Shown here: piece after piece, positions 26,912 through 37,017 of the stretch | Position numbering within the stretch: position 1 is the stretch's first letter | How the letters are laid out: every line of letters begins with the position of its first letter | Assembly: GCF_024160145.1 (NCBI RefSeq) | Contig: NZ_JAMYWQ010000028.1 | Location: 1-63,508 of the forward strand | DNA from: Serratia nevei | Lineage (GTDB): Bacteria; Pseudomonadota; Gammaproteobacteria; Enterobacterales; Enterobacteriaceae | Length of the DNA stretch: 63,508 bases | Direction of reading: 5' to 3' | Notes under the pieces: model-generated | Told to the model about the DNA's origin: nothing | The model's input: the letters and a program-made list of their open reading frames with translations, nothing else | Database searches by the model: none | Program-made: the position numbers and the translations under genes

Positions 26912-28958
26912 CACTGGCAGCAAAGCAGCGTTGAAAGACGCTAACAACACCGTCCGCAAATATCGTCAGCAGCTCAAAATCGAGCGGAAAAACCAATCCC
27001 AGCTCGCCGCATTGTTGAAGGTCAAAACGACGCAAGCGGACGCGCTACGCGAACTGGATGATATCCGCAATATCCCCGCAAGCTTGCCCGCATTCTTATC
27101 TTCTCCAGAGGATATTGCGACGGCGCAACAGGCAAACTTAAATTACGTCGTGCAAAGCGCGCGGCAAGCCCTCGCATCTCGCAGTCAACAGCGTCTGGAA
27201 CAGCAATTGCAGTCGAGAGAGGTGGATATCACCGACTTACCCCTTGCACAACGCACATTCCAAAAGAAGTCAGACGTGACGCAAAGCCTCCTTAATCATC
27301 AACGCGACCAACACCAGGGCCTGCGCCAAAAGAGACGTCAGGAGGTGCTTGGCGATTACCACAACCGCCAGGAGAAAATCGGCAGGCTCAATGAGATCAG
27401 TGCGCGGGGCGCGGAGGCGGCGGGTAACATTTTCGGCGTCGGGAAAACGCTGTTTACACCGGGCGTGAAATTCGAACAACAGATGTCGGGCGTGCAGGCA
27501 CAGTTGGGATTGGATAGCGGCGATCGGCGCCTGACCGATTTGCGCCAGCAGGCAACCGGCCTGGCCACTGAAGGGCAGTCCGCACACGAAGTGGTTCAGG
27601 CGCAGGCCGCGCTGGCCAATGCCGGTTACAGCGCTCAGGACGTGTTGACCGCCGCCCCCGCGGCGCTGAATCTGGCCAAGGCCAGCGGCGGCAGTATCGA
27701 AGAAGCGGTAAAAGCGCTGACGGGGATCCAGAGCACCTTTCAGCTGCCCGTCGCTCAAGCGAATAACATCGCAGATGTGCTGGCCAAAGCCGGCAACAGC
27801 TATCAGCTGAATCTGCCAGAGCTGGAAGCCCAGCTACGCGCGGCGGCACCCGCCGCAGGCCACGAGGGTCAAAGCCTGGAGCAAACCGCAGCGCAACTGG
27901 CGCCGCCGGGGCGCAGCCTGGGCAAAGTCGACGGCGCGGCCCAGATGTTGGTCACCGTCAAAGGCGACAACCTGGATGGCGATATCAAAAAGCTGTTCGC
28001 CTCGTGGGACAGTCTGCGCATCGACCTGTTCGATGGGCAGACTGCCGCTTTGCGCCAACTGACGCAAACCGCCACTGGCTGGTTGACCGCGCTAGGCCAG
28101 TGGACTCAGGCCAACCCGGCGCTTGCCAATACCTTGATGACCGTCGGCATCGCCATTACCGCATTGGTTGGCGGCCTGTCATCCATCGGCGTTTTCATCG
28201 CTCCGGCATTGAGCGCCGTCAATATGCTGATGGCTGGCGCCGGCCTGTTGGGCACGATATTCACCTCCGTTGGCGGCATGATCGCCGGCGCATTCGCCGC
28301 GCTCAGTCTGCCGATCGTGGCCGTCGTCGCAGCGATCATCGGCGGCGCCGCCTTAGTTTATAAGTACTGGGAGCCGATCAGCGCCTTTATGGGCGGCGTC
28401 GCCAGCGGTTTTGTCGCCGCCATCGCCCCTATCGTCGAAGGTTTCGCCCCGATGCTGTCGCTGTTCGAAGGGGTCATCGGCCTGTTCAAAGCCGGTTTTA
28501 ACGCGTTGCAGGAGCTGCTGGCGCCGATCAAATTGACGCAGGAAGGATTAAGCAACGCCACCAGCTACGGCAAAGCGTTCGGCGAGATCCTGACGACCGT
28601 CTTGACTGCGCCAATCGCGATGTTCGCCAAGCTCAGCGGCAGCGTGATACGGCTGTTGAAAACCTTCGGCCTGTTGAGCGCCAACCCACCGGAACTGGAT
28701 GATGAGCAAATCAAAACCGTTCAGAACGACTTGGCGGCCGACGCGCTGAAAGAGAGAGCGACGGTACAGAACTATCAACCGGCAATGGCGCCGAGCGCCA
28801 TCTCGACCGCCAATAATCGCTCCATTACCAACCATATGACCATCAATACCACTCCGGGTATGGATCGTCAGGAAGTCGAGCAAATCATCAACCATGTGAA
28901 TCGTCAGAACCAGTTGGATAGCGACAACGCCGTTTATTCAGACTATCGCTTTGCATAA
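26904..28958 (+). CDS. Tail tape-measure protein T
   Basis: 684 residues, shorter than P2 gpT (815), so a somewhat shorter tail is expected. The N-terminal 200 residues are charged and coiled-coil, followed by the phage tape-measure core (FGVGKTLFTPGVKFEQQMSGVQAQLG) and a block of Gly/Ala-rich membrane helices at about 405-510. It sets tail length and probably forms a channel in the target membrane. Confidence 0.94.
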   Translation: MSDTGSKAALKDANNTVRKYRQQLKIERKNQSQLAALLKVKTTQADALRELDDIRNIPASLPAFLSSPEDIATAQQANLNYVVQSARQALASRSQQRLEQQLQSREVDITDLPLAQRTFQKKSDVTQSLLNHQRDQHQGLRQKRRQEVLGDYHNRQEKIGRLNEISARGAEAAGNIFGVGKTLFTPGVKFEQQMSGVQAQLGLDSGDRRLTDLRQQATGLATEGQSAHEVVQAQAALANAGYSAQDVLTAAPAALNLAKASGGSIEEAVKALTGIQSTFQLPVAQANNIADVLAKAGNSYQLNLPELEAQLRAAAPAAGHEGQSLEQTAAQLAPPGRSLGKVDGAAQMLVTVKGDNLDGDIKKLFASWDSLRIDLFDGQTAALRQLTQTATGWLTALGQWTQANPALANTLMTVGIAITALVGGLSSIGVFIAPALSAVNMLMAGAGLLGTIFTSVGGMIAGAFAALSLPIVAVVAAIIGGAALVYKYWEPISAFMGGVASGFVAAIAPIVEGFAPMLSLFEGVIGLFKAGFNALQELLAPIKLTQEGLSNATSYGKAFGEILTTVLTAPIAMFAKLSGSVIRLLKTFGLLSANPPELDDEQIKTVQNDLAADALKERATVQNYQPAMAPSAISTANNRSITNHMTINTTPGMDRQEVEQIINHVNRQNQLDSDNAVYSDYRFA

Positions 28959-28970
28959 GGAGCTTTCATC

Positions 28971-29432
28971 ATGATGCTAACGCTTGGGCTGTTCGTATTT
29001 ATGTTACGCACAATCCCTTATCAAACCATGAATCGTCAGATGGACTACCGCTGGCCGGAAAACGGCAGGGTTGGACAACGCGCCACCTCACAGTTTCTTG
29101 GCGTCGATACGGAGACGATCACGCTCAGCGGCCAACTGCTGCCGGAACTGACCGGCGGCCGTCTTTCTCTGCTCACGCTGCAAACCATGGCAGAGCAAGG
29201 CCGCGCCTGGCCGCTGATTGAAGGCAGCGGCACCATTTACGGCATGTTCGTGATTCAGAAGATTTCTCAAACCAGCACCCATTTCTTTCCGGATGGGCAG
29301 CCGCGGCAAATTAATTTCGATATCACGCTGAAACGTGTCGATGAGTCGTTGCACGCCATGTTTGGCGATCTGCGGCAGCAAGCGACCGACTTGCTCGATA
29401 AAGCGCAAAAAGCGACGGGGGTAAGCTTATGA
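28971..29432 (+). CDS. Tail protein U (P2 gpU)
   Basis: 153 residues matching P2 gpU (MLTLGLFVFMLRTIPYQT, YRWPENGRVG, GTIYGMFVIQKISQT, FDITLKRVDE), a tail-tip or baseplate hub component. AAGGAGCTTTCATC precedes ATGATG; the stop overlaps gpD (ATGA). Confidence 0.94.
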   Translation: MMLTLGLFVFMLRTIPYQTMNRQMDYRWPENGRVGQRATSQFLGVDTETITLSGQLLPELTGGRLSLLTLQTMAEQGRAWPLIEGSGTIYGMFVIQKISQTSTHFFPDGQPRQINFDITLKRVDESLHAMFGDLRQQATDLLDKAQKATGVSL

Positions 29433-30580
29433 TCACCGAAACCTATCAACCTGTGGGGGCGAAACTCGCCCCCGACTTTATTCTGACCCTGAGCGAAAAA
29501 GACGTCACGGAGAATATCCGCGATCGGCTGATCTCGCTGAAGATGGAGGATTTTAGCGGGTTCAAGGCGGACACCCTCAGCCTCACGTTGGATGACAGCG
29601 ACGGTCAGCTGCACATGCCCGAGCGGGGCGCGGTTCTTGAGCTGTTCCTCGGCTGGCAGGGTTCCGCCTTAATCGGCCAGGGAAAATTCGTCGTCGATAC
29701 CGTTATCCACAGCGGCGCGCCGGATACCCTGCAAATCACCGCTCGCAGCGCGGATTTTCGCAGCTCGATGACACAGTTGCGCAGCCTGTCTTATCATGAA
29801 AAAACGGTTGGCGATATCGTGCAACAGATCGCCGATCGCAATAGCTTGCCGGCCCCCTCTCTGGCGGCAGAGATTGCAGCCATCAGCATTCCTCACATCG
29901 ACCAAACCAACGAGTCGGACCTGCAGTTTCTCACTCGTCTTGCCACCCTCAACGGCGCTCAGGCCAGCATCAAGTATCAGCGGATTTTGTTTCTGACGCC
30001 GGGCATGGGGCGCACGGCGAACGGCGATCCGATCCCGATGATGACGCTGACGCGCAACGACGGCGATCGCCATACCTTTCAGTTGGCGGACGCCAAAGCC
30101 TACAGCGGCGTCTCCGCCATTTGGCTCAACACAGATAAGCCCGAAGAGGCGCAAAAAAAGGTCAGCCTTCACCGCCAACCTTCGGCGCCCAAAAGCGGCG
30201 AGGCGCAGCATCCCGCCGCCAAGCCCGGCGCGCCCGTCGCCAAGACGGAGAACGCGTCAAGCTATATGGTGGGCCAACCCGACCAGGTCTACCACATACC
30301 AAAAGTCTTCCGTGACAAGGCTTCCGCCATGCGTGCGGCCGAAGCGGTATTTAAGCGCATCCAAAAAGGCGTCGCCAGATTTACGATCAATCTGGCGGTA
30401 GGACGTCCGGACCTGTTTCCCGAACGCCCTATTCAGGTGCGCGGCTTTAAAAACGTTATCGATAACCAGCGATGGATCATCGACAAAGTCACCCATAATC
30501 TGAGCGCCGCCGGCTATACCTGCAGCCTGAATCTGGAGATCTCGTTGGCCGACCTGACGTACCAAAGCGCCGAGTCGTGA
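29429..30580 (+). CDS. Baseplate hub protein D (P2 gpD)
   Basis: 383 residues of the P2 gpD/late control D family (YHEKTVGDIVQQIADRNSLP; DQTNESDLQFLTRLATLNGA). It forms the hub joining spike and tube. Start overlaps gpU. The A/T-rich spacer to ogr carries a short inverted repeat CTTGC-TTTT-GCAAG (30601-30614). Confidence 0.94.
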   Translation: MITETYQPVGAKLAPDFILTLSEKDVTENIRDRLISLKMEDFSGFKADTLSLTLDDSDGQLHMPERGAVLELFLGWQGSALIGQGKFVVDTVIHSGAPDTLQITARSADFRSSMTQLRSLSYHEKTVGDIVQQIADRNSLPAPSLAAEIAAISIPHIDQTNESDLQFLTRLATLNGAQASIKYQRILFLTPGMGRTANGDPIPMMTLTRNDGDRHTFQLADAKAYSGVSAIWLNTDKPEEAQKKVSLHRQPSAPKSGEAQHPAAKPGAPVAKTENASSYMVGQPDQVYHIPKVFRDKASAMRAAEAVFKRIQKGVARFTINLAVGRPDLFPERPIQVRGFKNVIDNQRWIIDKVTHNLSAAGYTCSLNLEISLADLTYQSAES

Positions 30581-30669
30581 GATTTCATTTGCATCTTAAT
30601 CTTGCTTTTGCAAGTTAATGAGCTATTATAAGTCATATAACTTGATGTAGCAGAAAGAGGGATTCAACT

Positions 30670-30897
30670 ATGATGCACTGTCCATTATGCGGTAACGTGG
30701 CCCACACTCGCTCCAGCCGCTATCTGAGCGAGTCGACCAAGGAGCGCTACCATCAATGTCGCAACATCAACTGTAGCTGCACGTTCGCCACGCACGAGTC
30801 CGTTGCGCGGGTGATCGTCAAGCCTGGCGATGACATTGTGCCGGCGCAACCGCACCCGCCGGAGAACCAGCATAAACAAAGCGCCGCGGCGCTGTAA
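30670..30897 (+). CDS. ogr: Late-gene activator Ogr/Delta
   Basis: 75 residues, P2 Ogr is 72, with the zinc ligands C4-x2-C7-x22-C30-x4-C35 and the conserved core TKERYHQCRN. It activates late promoters through TGT-N12-ACA boxes and RNA polymerase alpha. Such boxes are present upstream of gpX and FI, so the regulatory loop appears intact. Confidence 0.95.
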   Translation: MMHCPLCGNVAHTRSSRYLSESTKERYHQCRNINCSCTFATHESVARVIVKPGDDIVPAQPHPPENQHKQSAAAL

Positions 30898-30901
30898 TGC
30901 A

Positions 30902-30927
30902 AAAAGCCTGCTGATGCAGGCTTTTTT
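30902..30927 (+). terminator. ogr terminator / right edge of the element
   Basis: AAAGCCTGC TGAT GCAGGCTTTTTT. It includes the right copy of GGCTTTTTTATG (30919-30930). Confidence 0.88.
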
Positions 30928-30981
30928 ATGTCGCGATTACGCGGGTAAACCTCGCAAATGCAACACAGCGGGATTTTCAAA

Positions 30982-31013
30982 TAAAAAAAAGGGGTTGGCA
31001 TAATGCCAACCCC
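30982..31013 (-). terminator. rpsP-rimM-trmD-rplS terminator
   Basis: GGGGTTGGCAT and ATGCCAACCCC form an 11-bp stem, followed on the minus strand by eight T residues. Confidence 0.9.
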
Positions 31014-31041
31014 TGATAACTATTAACTTTTGGATGCAGCG

Positions 31042-31413
<372 letters not shown>

Positions 31414-31446
31414 CTAGGTAAACTGATATATCGGTCCCGTCTGATG

Positions 31447-32214
31447 TCAGACGTTTCCTTCATAGTCCTGTTGCCTGGCCTGATGTTCCCGTTGGAACTC
31501 AGCCAGCAACACCGCTTGCTCGTCAGTCAGAGCTAGGCTTTCTAGAAGTTCAGGTCTTCTAAGCCAGGTTCGGCCCAGCGACTGCTTTAAGCGCCAGCGA
31601 CGTATCTCGGCATGGTTGCCCGACAGCAGAACCGGCGGTACTTCCATCCCTTCCAACACCTCTGGGCGGGTATAGTGCGGGCAGTCCAGCAATCCGTCGG
31701 CGAAGGAGTCTTCCTCCGCTGAGGCCTGATGGCCCAGCACACCCGGTATGAAACGGGCGACTGAATCAATCAGGGTCATCGCCGGCAGTTCCCCGCCGCT
31801 GAGAACGTAATCGCCGATTGACCATTCTTCGTCAATTTCGGTTTGGATTACGCGCTCGTCTATCCCTTCGTAACGGCCGCACACCAGAATCATCTTCTGA
31901 TTGGCCGCCAGTTCGCACACGCCGGTTTGATCCAGCTTGCGCCCCTGAGGTGACAGATAAATCACCTTTGCTCCCTCGCCTGCCGCTGCTTTCGCCGCAT
32001 GAATGGCTTCCCGTAAAGGTTGCACCATCATCAGCATTCCCGGGCCGCCGCCGTATGGGCGATCGTCCACGGTGCGATGCCGGTCGTAGGTGAAGTCGCG
32101 AGGACTCCAACACTGCACGCTCAGCAGGCCATTTTTTACTGCCCGGCCAGTCACCCCGTAATCGGTGATAGCGCGGAACATCTCAGGAAACAGGCTTACA
32201 ATACCGATGAACAC
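31447..32214 (-). CDS. trmD: tRNA (guanine37-N1)-methyltransferase TrmD
   Basis: 255 residues of the SPOUT class, an essential enzyme placing m1G37 to prevent +1 frameshifting. Trefoil-knot AdoMet motifs [24 protein letters not shown] and [15 protein letters not shown] are visible. 52 bp after rimM. Confidence 0.97.
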   Translation of the reverse strand: MFIGIVSLFPEMFRAITDYGVTGRAVKNGLLSVQCWSPRDFTYDRHRTVDDRPYGGGPGMLMMVQPLREAIHAAKAAAGEGAKVIYLSPQGRKLDQTGVCELAANQKMILVCGRYEGIDERVIQTEIDEEWSIGDYVLSGGELPAMTLIDSVARFIPGVLGHQASAEEDSFADGLLDCPHYTRPEVLEGMEVPPVLLSGNHAEIRRWRLKQSLGRTWLRRPELLESLALTDEQAVLLAEFQREHQARQQDYEGNV

Positions 32215-32266
32215 AAGCCAATCCCCTTACCGTTATTCCACTTGCTTCGACCGTTTGATCCGGGGG

Positions 32267-32815
32267 TCAAAAACCAGGATCCCAATCTGCCTCAATCACG
32301 CGGGCAGTGAGATCGACTTTCTTGATAACCTGCCCATGAAGAAACGGAATCAACCGCTCCTTCATGCCGAACGCATCTTTCAGGTTCGCTTTCACAACCA
32401 TCACATCGTTCGAGCCGGTTTCCATCATATCGATGACTTTACCCAGCTCGTAGCCGGCGGTGGTGACTACCTGGCAGCCCATCAGGTCTTTCCAGTAGTA
32501 ATCGTCACCCTCCAGCGGAGGAAGTTGATCGGAATCCACCATAATCTCGCGATTAGTCAGCAGATTCGCCGCGTCCCGATCGTCAATGCCTTTGACCTTG
32601 ATGATCAGATCCTGACTGTGGCGCTTCCAGTCTTCCAACTCGATATGCTGCCACTGACCCGCCTGCTGGATAAACCACGGCTGATAGTCAAAAATGCTTT
32701 CGGCGTTCTCGGTGGATGAAAACACTCTGAGCCAACCACGAATGCCGTAAGCGGAACCCATTTTACCGAGTACAATCGGCGCGATCGGCGCTACCGGTTT
32801 GAGTTGCTTGCTCAT
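32267..32815 (-). CDS. rimM: Ribosome maturation factor RimM
   Basis: 182 residues starting MSKQLKP, as in E. coli (also 182). GTG-GTG-GCA codons just before are in frame but serve as the ribosome site region (GGTGGC). N-terminal beta-barrel plus PRC-barrel ([14 protein letters not shown]). It binds S19 and assists 30S head assembly. Confidence 0.96.
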   Translation of the reverse strand: MSKQLKPVAPIAPIVLGKMGSAYGIRGWLRVFSSTENAESIFDYQPWFIQQAGQWQHIELEDWKRHSQDLIIKVKGIDDRDAANLLTNREIMVDSDQLPPLEGDDYYWKDLMGCQVVTTAGYELGKVIDMMETGSNDVMVVKANLKDAFGMKERLIPFLHGQVIKKVDLTARVIEADWDPGF

Positions 32816-32833
32816 TGCCACCACCGCGACAGA

Positions 32834-33082
32834 TTAAGCTGCTTTCTTAGCGTCTTTGATCAGCGCGTGAACGCGATCAGAAACGGTTGCACCCAGACCC
32901 ACCCAGTGCTCGATGCGGTCCAGGTCCAGACGCAGTGCTTCAGCCTGACCGGATGCGATCGGGTTGAAGAAGCCTACGCGCTCGATGAAACGACCATCAC
33001 GAGCGTTGCGGCTGTCGGTCACTACTACTTGATAGAACGGACGCTTTTTAGCGCCGCCACGTGCCAAACGAATTGTTACCAT
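32834..33082 (-). CDS. rpsP: 30S ribosomal protein S16
   Basis: 82 residues, the E. coli length, start [17 protein letters not shown] with AAAGAGGATGTT upstream. A 29-codon upstream extension is open but non-conserved and overlaps the leader hairpin. First gene of the operon. Confidence 0.97.
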   Translation of the reverse strand: MVTIRLARGGAKKRPFYQVVVTDSRNARDGRFIERVGFFNPIASGQAEALRLDLDRIEHWVGLGATVSDRVHALIKDAKKAA

Positions 33083-33108
33083 AACATCCTCTTTAGTTAA
33101 TAAAACAG

Positions 33109-33186
33109 CCGGGCCCCATTGAGGGACGGGGCCCGGTTGCAATATAAAAAGCCCGAAAATTTTACTCATTTTGGCGCAAAAAGCAA
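33109..33186 (-). promoter_or_regulatory. rpsP operon promoter and leader hairpin
   Basis: Minus-strand -35 TTGCTT (33181-33186) and -10 TAAAAT (33159-33164) are 16 bp apart. The leader forms a GC-rich hairpin (CCGGGCCCC...GGGGCCCGG, about 33112-33137) followed by CTGTTTTATT, which could act as an attenuator before rpsP. Confidence 0.6.
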
Positions 33187-33296
33187 TCTAAAGCGTCGAT
33201 TGCGGGGGACAACTTTTGCAGCCTGTCAAATTTCGGGCGGTTTTCACCGCGAACGGCGAATGCTGAAAGCGCCCGCACTCGGCGTGCGGGAGCCCG

Positions 33297-34658
33297 TCAG
33301 CGGCCAGGGAAGCCCGGCGGCATCATGCCTTTCATGCCGCGCATCATCTTCGCCATACCGCCTTTCTTCATCTTCTTCATCATACGCTGCATTTCGTCGA
33401 ACTGCTTCAGCAAGCGGTTGACGTCCTGCACCTGCATGCCGGCCCCCATCGCGATGCGGCGCTTGCGCGAGCCCTTGATGATTTCCGGTTTGGCGCGCTC
33501 TTTCAGCGTCATCGAGTTGATGATCGCCTCCATGCGCACCAGCACTTTGTCGTCCATCTGCGACTTGACGTTGTCCGGCAGTTGGCCGGCACCCGGCAGC
33601 TTGCTCAGCATGTTGGCCATGCCGCCCATGTTGCGCATCTGCTTGAGCTGCTCCAGGAAGTCGGTCAGATCGAAACCGTCGCCCTTCTTCAGCTTGTTGG
33701 CCAACTTCTCCGCCTGCTCGCGGTCGACCTTGCTTTCGATATCTTCGATCAGCGACAGCACGTCGCCCATGCCCAGGATGCGCGATGCCACGCGATCCGG
33801 GTAGAACGGCTCCAGCGCTTCGGTCTTCTCGCCCACGCCGAGGAATTTGATCGGCTTGCCGGTGATATGACGGATGGACAGCGCGGCACCGCCGCGCGCG
33901 TCGCCGTCGACCTTGGTCAGCACCACGCCGGTCAGCGGCAGCGCTTCGTTAAACGCCTTGGCGGTATTGGCGGCATCCTGGCCGGTCATGGCGTCGACCA
34001 CGAACAGGGTTTCCACCGGCTTGATCGCCGCGTGCACCTGTTTGATCTCGTCCATCATCGCTTCGTCAACGTGCAGACGGCCGGCGGTATCAACGATCAG
34101 CACATCATAAAACTTCAGCTTGGCCTGTTGCAGCGCGCGATTGACGATGTCGATCGGTTTTTCTTTGACGTCGGACGGGAAGAAGTCGATGCCGACGCCT
34201 TCCGCCAGCGTTTCCAGCTGTTTGATCGCCGCCGGGCGATAAACGTCCGCAGACACCACCAACACTTTCTTCTTCTGCTTTTCCTTCAGGAATTTGCCGA
34301 GCTTACCGACGCTGGTGGTTTTACCGGCACCCTGCAGGCCCGCCATCAGCACCACCGCCGGCGGCTGGGCCGCCAGGTTCAGCTCGGTGTTCACTTCGCC
34401 CATCGCGGCAATCAGCTCGCCCTTGACGATCTTGACGAACTCCTGCCCCGGCGTCAGGCTCTTGTTGACTTCATGGCCGACCGCGCTCTCTTTGACGCGG
34501 CTGATGAAGTCGCGCACCACTGGCAGCGCAACGTCCGCTTCCAGCAACGCCATGCGCACTTCACGCAGGGTGTCCTTGATATTCTCTTCGGTCAGCCGCC
34601 CGCGGCCGCTGATATTGCGCAACGTGCGCGACAATCGATCGGTTAAATTTTCAAACAT
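33297..34658 (-). CDS. ffh: Signal recognition particle protein Ffh
   Basis: 453 residues from MFENLTDRL, the E. coli length; an upstream in-frame ATG adds 21 non-conserved codons. NG GTPase domain with GLQGAGKTT (G1), DTAGR (G3) and TKVDG (G4), then the Met-rich M domain (MMKKMKKGGMAKMMRGMKG) that binds 4.5S RNA and signal peptides. Cytosolic, targets nascent membrane proteins to FtsY/SecYEG. Confidence 0.97.
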   Translation of the reverse strand: MFENLTDRLSRTLRNISGRGRLTEENIKDTLREVRMALLEADVALPVVRDFISRVKESAVGHEVNKSLTPGQEFVKIVKGELIAAMGEVNTELNLAAQPPAVVLMAGLQGAGKTTSVGKLGKFLKEKQKKKVLVVSADVYRPAAIKQLETLAEGVGIDFFPSDVKEKPIDIVNRALQQAKLKFYDVLIVDTAGRLHVDEAMMDEIKQVHAAIKPVETLFVVDAMTGQDAANTAKAFNEALPLTGVVLTKVDGDARGGAALSIRHITGKPIKFLGVGEKTEALEPFYPDRVASRILGMGDVLSLIEDIESKVDREQAEKLANKLKKGDGFDLTDFLEQLKQMRNMGGMANMLSKLPGAGQLPDNVKSQMDDKVLVRMEAIINSMTLKERAKPEIIKGSRKRRIAMGAGMQVQDVNRLLKQFDEMQRMMKKMKKGGMAKMMRGMKGMMPPGFPGR

Positions 34659-34827
34659 CGTCTCATGCTCAACGTGTAATGACAGGCCGCTCCGGCGACA
34701 CAATTGCGCCGATGATAACACGAAGCGCGCCGGATCTCTGCCTCAGCGTTGGAGATAGGTTGGAGTGAAACGCGCGCAACGTTATACTGACACTCCAATT
34801 AACCACGCCGAAGCAAAATTAAACGCT

Positions 34828-35619
34828 ATGCCAGTTTTCTCCATTGTGGCTTTGATGGCCTACCTGCTCAGCCTTGGACTGATCATTCCCAGCTTGTTGC
34901 GGAAGAACAGCGCATACCGTCGGCTTGCTCTCGTCTCGGCGGTAGTGGCGCTGATTTGCCACGCCATCGCGCTGCAGCAGCGCATCTTTGACGTCAGCAC
35001 CGGGCAGAATCTCAGCCTGTTGAACATTGGTTCCATCGTCAGCCTGATCATCTGCTCGGTGATGACCTTCGTCGCCTCGCGCGATCGCGGCTGGTTCCTG
35101 CTGCCGATCGTCTACAGCTTCGCGATGATCAACCTGGCCTTTGCCAGCTTTATGCCCGGCGAGTTCATCACTCACCTGGAGGCCAGCCCGGAACTGATGG
35201 TGCATATCGGTCTGGCGCTGTTCTCTTACGCCACCCTGATCATCGCCGCACTTTACGCCTTGCAGCTCGCCTGGCTCGACTACCTGTTGAAAAACAAGAA
35301 GCTGACCTTCAGCGCCGACATGCCGCCGCTGATGAGCATCGAGCGCAAGATGTTCCATATCACCCAGATCGGCGTGGTGCTGTTGACGCTCACCCTGTGC
35401 ACCGGCCTGCTGTACATGGATAATCTGTTCAGCAAAGAGAACGTGCATAAAGCCGTGCTGTCGATCATGGCCTGGTTCGTGTATATCGTGCTGTTGTGGG
35501 GCCATTACCACGAAGGCTGGCGCGGCCGCCGCGTCGTCTGGTTCAGCTTCGCCGGCGCCTTCCTGCTGACGCTCGCCTACTTCGGCAGCCGTCTGATTCA
35601 GCAGGTAATGGTGCACTAA
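34828..35619 (+). CDS. ypjD: Inner-membrane protein YpjD, CcsA/cytochrome c assembly family
   Basis: 263 residues, E. coli YpjD length, eight hydrophobic segments. The WGHYHEGWRGRRVVW region resembles the Trp-rich CcsA signature. The start MPVFSIVALMAYL matches homologues; 21 upstream codons are open. Function in E. coli is unknown. It is divergent from ffh and 42 bp from yfjD, as in E. coli. Confidence 0.92.
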   Translation: MPVFSIVALMAYLLSLGLIIPSLLRKNSAYRRLALVSAVVALICHAIALQQRIFDVSTGQNLSLLNIGSIVSLIICSVMTFVASRDRGWFLLPIVYSFAMINLAFASFMPGEFITHLEASPELMVHIGLALFSYATLIIAALYALQLAWLDYLLKNKKLTFSADMPPLMSIERKMFHITQIGVVLLTLTLCTGLLYMDNLFSKENVHKAVLSIMAWFVYIVLLWGHYHEGWRGRRVVWFSFAGAFLLTLAYFGSRLIQQVMVH

Positions 35620-35661
35620 GCCAGCCCGGTTCAATTCTCCCACTCTATAAGGAATACTGCA

Positions 35662-36951
35662 TTGGAGCATGTGTCGACGGGGACCCTCATCATTATCCTG
35701 GTGATCATGATCGTGGTCTCCGCTTACTTCTCCGCCTCCGAAACCGGCATGATGACGCTCAATCGCTATCGCCTGCGTCACCTGTCCAAACAGGGCAACC
35801 GCTCGGCGCGTCGGGTGGAAAAGTTACTGCAAAAACCGGATCGACTGATCGGCCTGGTGCTGATCGGCAACAACCTGGTCAACATCCTCGCCTCGGCGCT
35901 GGCGACCATTGTCGGCATGCGGCTGTATGGCGATCTTGGCGTAGCGATCGCCACCGGCGTGCTGACCTTCGCCGTGCTGCTGTTCGCCGAAGTGCTGCCG
36001 AAGACCTTCGCCGCGCTCTACCCGGAACGCATCGCTTTCCCCAGCAGTTTCCTGCTGGCGCCGTTGCAAAAGGTGATGTTCCCGCTGGTCTGGCTGCTCA
36101 ACGGCATCACCAGCCTGGCCTTGCGCCTGTTCGGCATTCGCACCAACGTGCGCATCAGCGACGCCGTCAGCAAGGATGAGCTGCGCACCATCGTGCGCGA
36201 ATCCCAGTCGCAAATCTCCCGCCGCAATCAGGACATGCTGATCTCGGTGCTGGATCTGGAAAAGGTGACGGTCAACGATATCATGGTGCCACGCACCGAG
36301 ATCGTCGGTATCGACGTCAACGACGACTGGAAATCGATCATGCGCCAGCTGACCCACTCGCCGCACGGCCGCATCGTGCTGTATCGCAGCTCGCTGGACG
36401 ACGCGATCGGCATGTTGCGCGTGCGCGAAGCCTACCGCCTGATGACCGAGAAAAAAGAGTTCAACAAAGAGAACCTGCTGCGCGCCGCCGATGAGATCTA
36501 CTTCGTGCCGGAAGGCACGCCGCTCAACGTGCAGCTGGTGAAGTTCCAGCGCAACAAGGAGAAGGTCGGCATCGTGGTCGACGAGTACGGCGACATTCAG
36601 GGCCTGGTCACGGTGGAAGACATTCTCGAAGAGATCGTCGGCGACTTCACCACCTCAATGTCACCGACGCTGGCGGAAGAGGTCACGCCGCAGAGCGACG
36701 GATCGGTCTTGATCGATGGCACCGCCAACGTGCGCGAGCTGAACAAGGCCTTCAACTGGACTCTACCGGCCAGCGAAGCCCGCACCGTCAACGGCATGCT
36801 GCTCGAAGAGCTGGAAGAGATCCCTGAGACCGGCACCCGGGTGCGTATCGGCCATTACGATATCGACATCCTCGACGTGCAGGGCAACATGATCAAACAG
36901 GTGCGGGTCACGCCGATCACCTCGCTGCAGTCCAGCGTCGGCCATCACTGA
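35662..36951 (+). CDS. yfjD: CNNM/CorC-family transporter YfjD
   Basis: 429 residues starting at TTG (AAGGAATACTGCA upstream); no better ATG fits the conserved N-terminus. DUF21 membrane domain (about 1-190, SAYFSASETGMMTLNRYRL), CBS pair (VNDIMVPRTEIVGID; VVDEYGDIQGLVTVEDILEEIVGD) and C-terminal CorC_HlyC domain. Probably Mg2+/Co2+ efflux, by family. Confidence 0.93.
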   Translation: MEHVSTGTLIIILVIMIVVSAYFSASETGMMTLNRYRLRHLSKQGNRSARRVEKLLQKPDRLIGLVLIGNNLVNILASALATIVGMRLYGDLGVAIATGVLTFAVLLFAEVLPKTFAALYPERIAFPSSFLLAPLQKVMFPLVWLLNGITSLALRLFGIRTNVRISDAVSKDELRTIVRESQSQISRRNQDMLISVLDLEKVTVNDIMVPRTEIVGIDVNDDWKSIMRQLTHSPHGRIVLYRSSLDDAIGMLRVREAYRLMTEKKEFNKENLLRAADEIYFVPEGTPLNVQLVKFQRNKEKVGIVVDEYGDIQGLVTVEDILEEIVGDFTTSMSPTLAEEVTPQSDGSVLIDGTANVRELNKAFNWTLPASEARTVNGMLLEELEEIPETGTRVRIGHYDIDILDVQGNMIKQVRVTPITSLQSSVGHH

Positions 36952-36964
36952 CCACCGGCCTGAA

Positions 36965-36999
36965 AGTAAAAAAGACGCGAAATCGCGTCTTTTTTACTT
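36965..36999. terminator. Bidirectional terminator yfjD/luxS
   Basis: AAAGTAAAAAAGACGCGA and its complement TCGCGTCTTTTTTACTTT form a long near-perfect stem with A/T tails on both sides. It serves both convergent genes. Confidence 0.9.
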
Positions 37000-37017
37000 T
37001 CTGCGGGAAACTCGCGG

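Larger units (their letters stand above)
11405..30930. mobile_element. P2-type tail-only element (tailocin or cryptic prophage)
   Basis: About 19.5 kb lies between two core loci, where E. coli has aroF-yfiLRNB-rplS. It contains a repressor, early genes with a gpA replication nickase, lysis genes, P2 tail genes in P2 order and ogr. It lacks integrase, cox and all six P2 capsid/packaging genes (Q, P, O, N, M, L), and also gpS. This is the make-up of an R-type contractile tailocin. The replication gene is unusual for a pure tailocin and suggests either recent decay from a phage or co-option. Edges are set by the 12-bp repeat GGCTTTTTTATG and are approximate. Confidence 0.85.
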
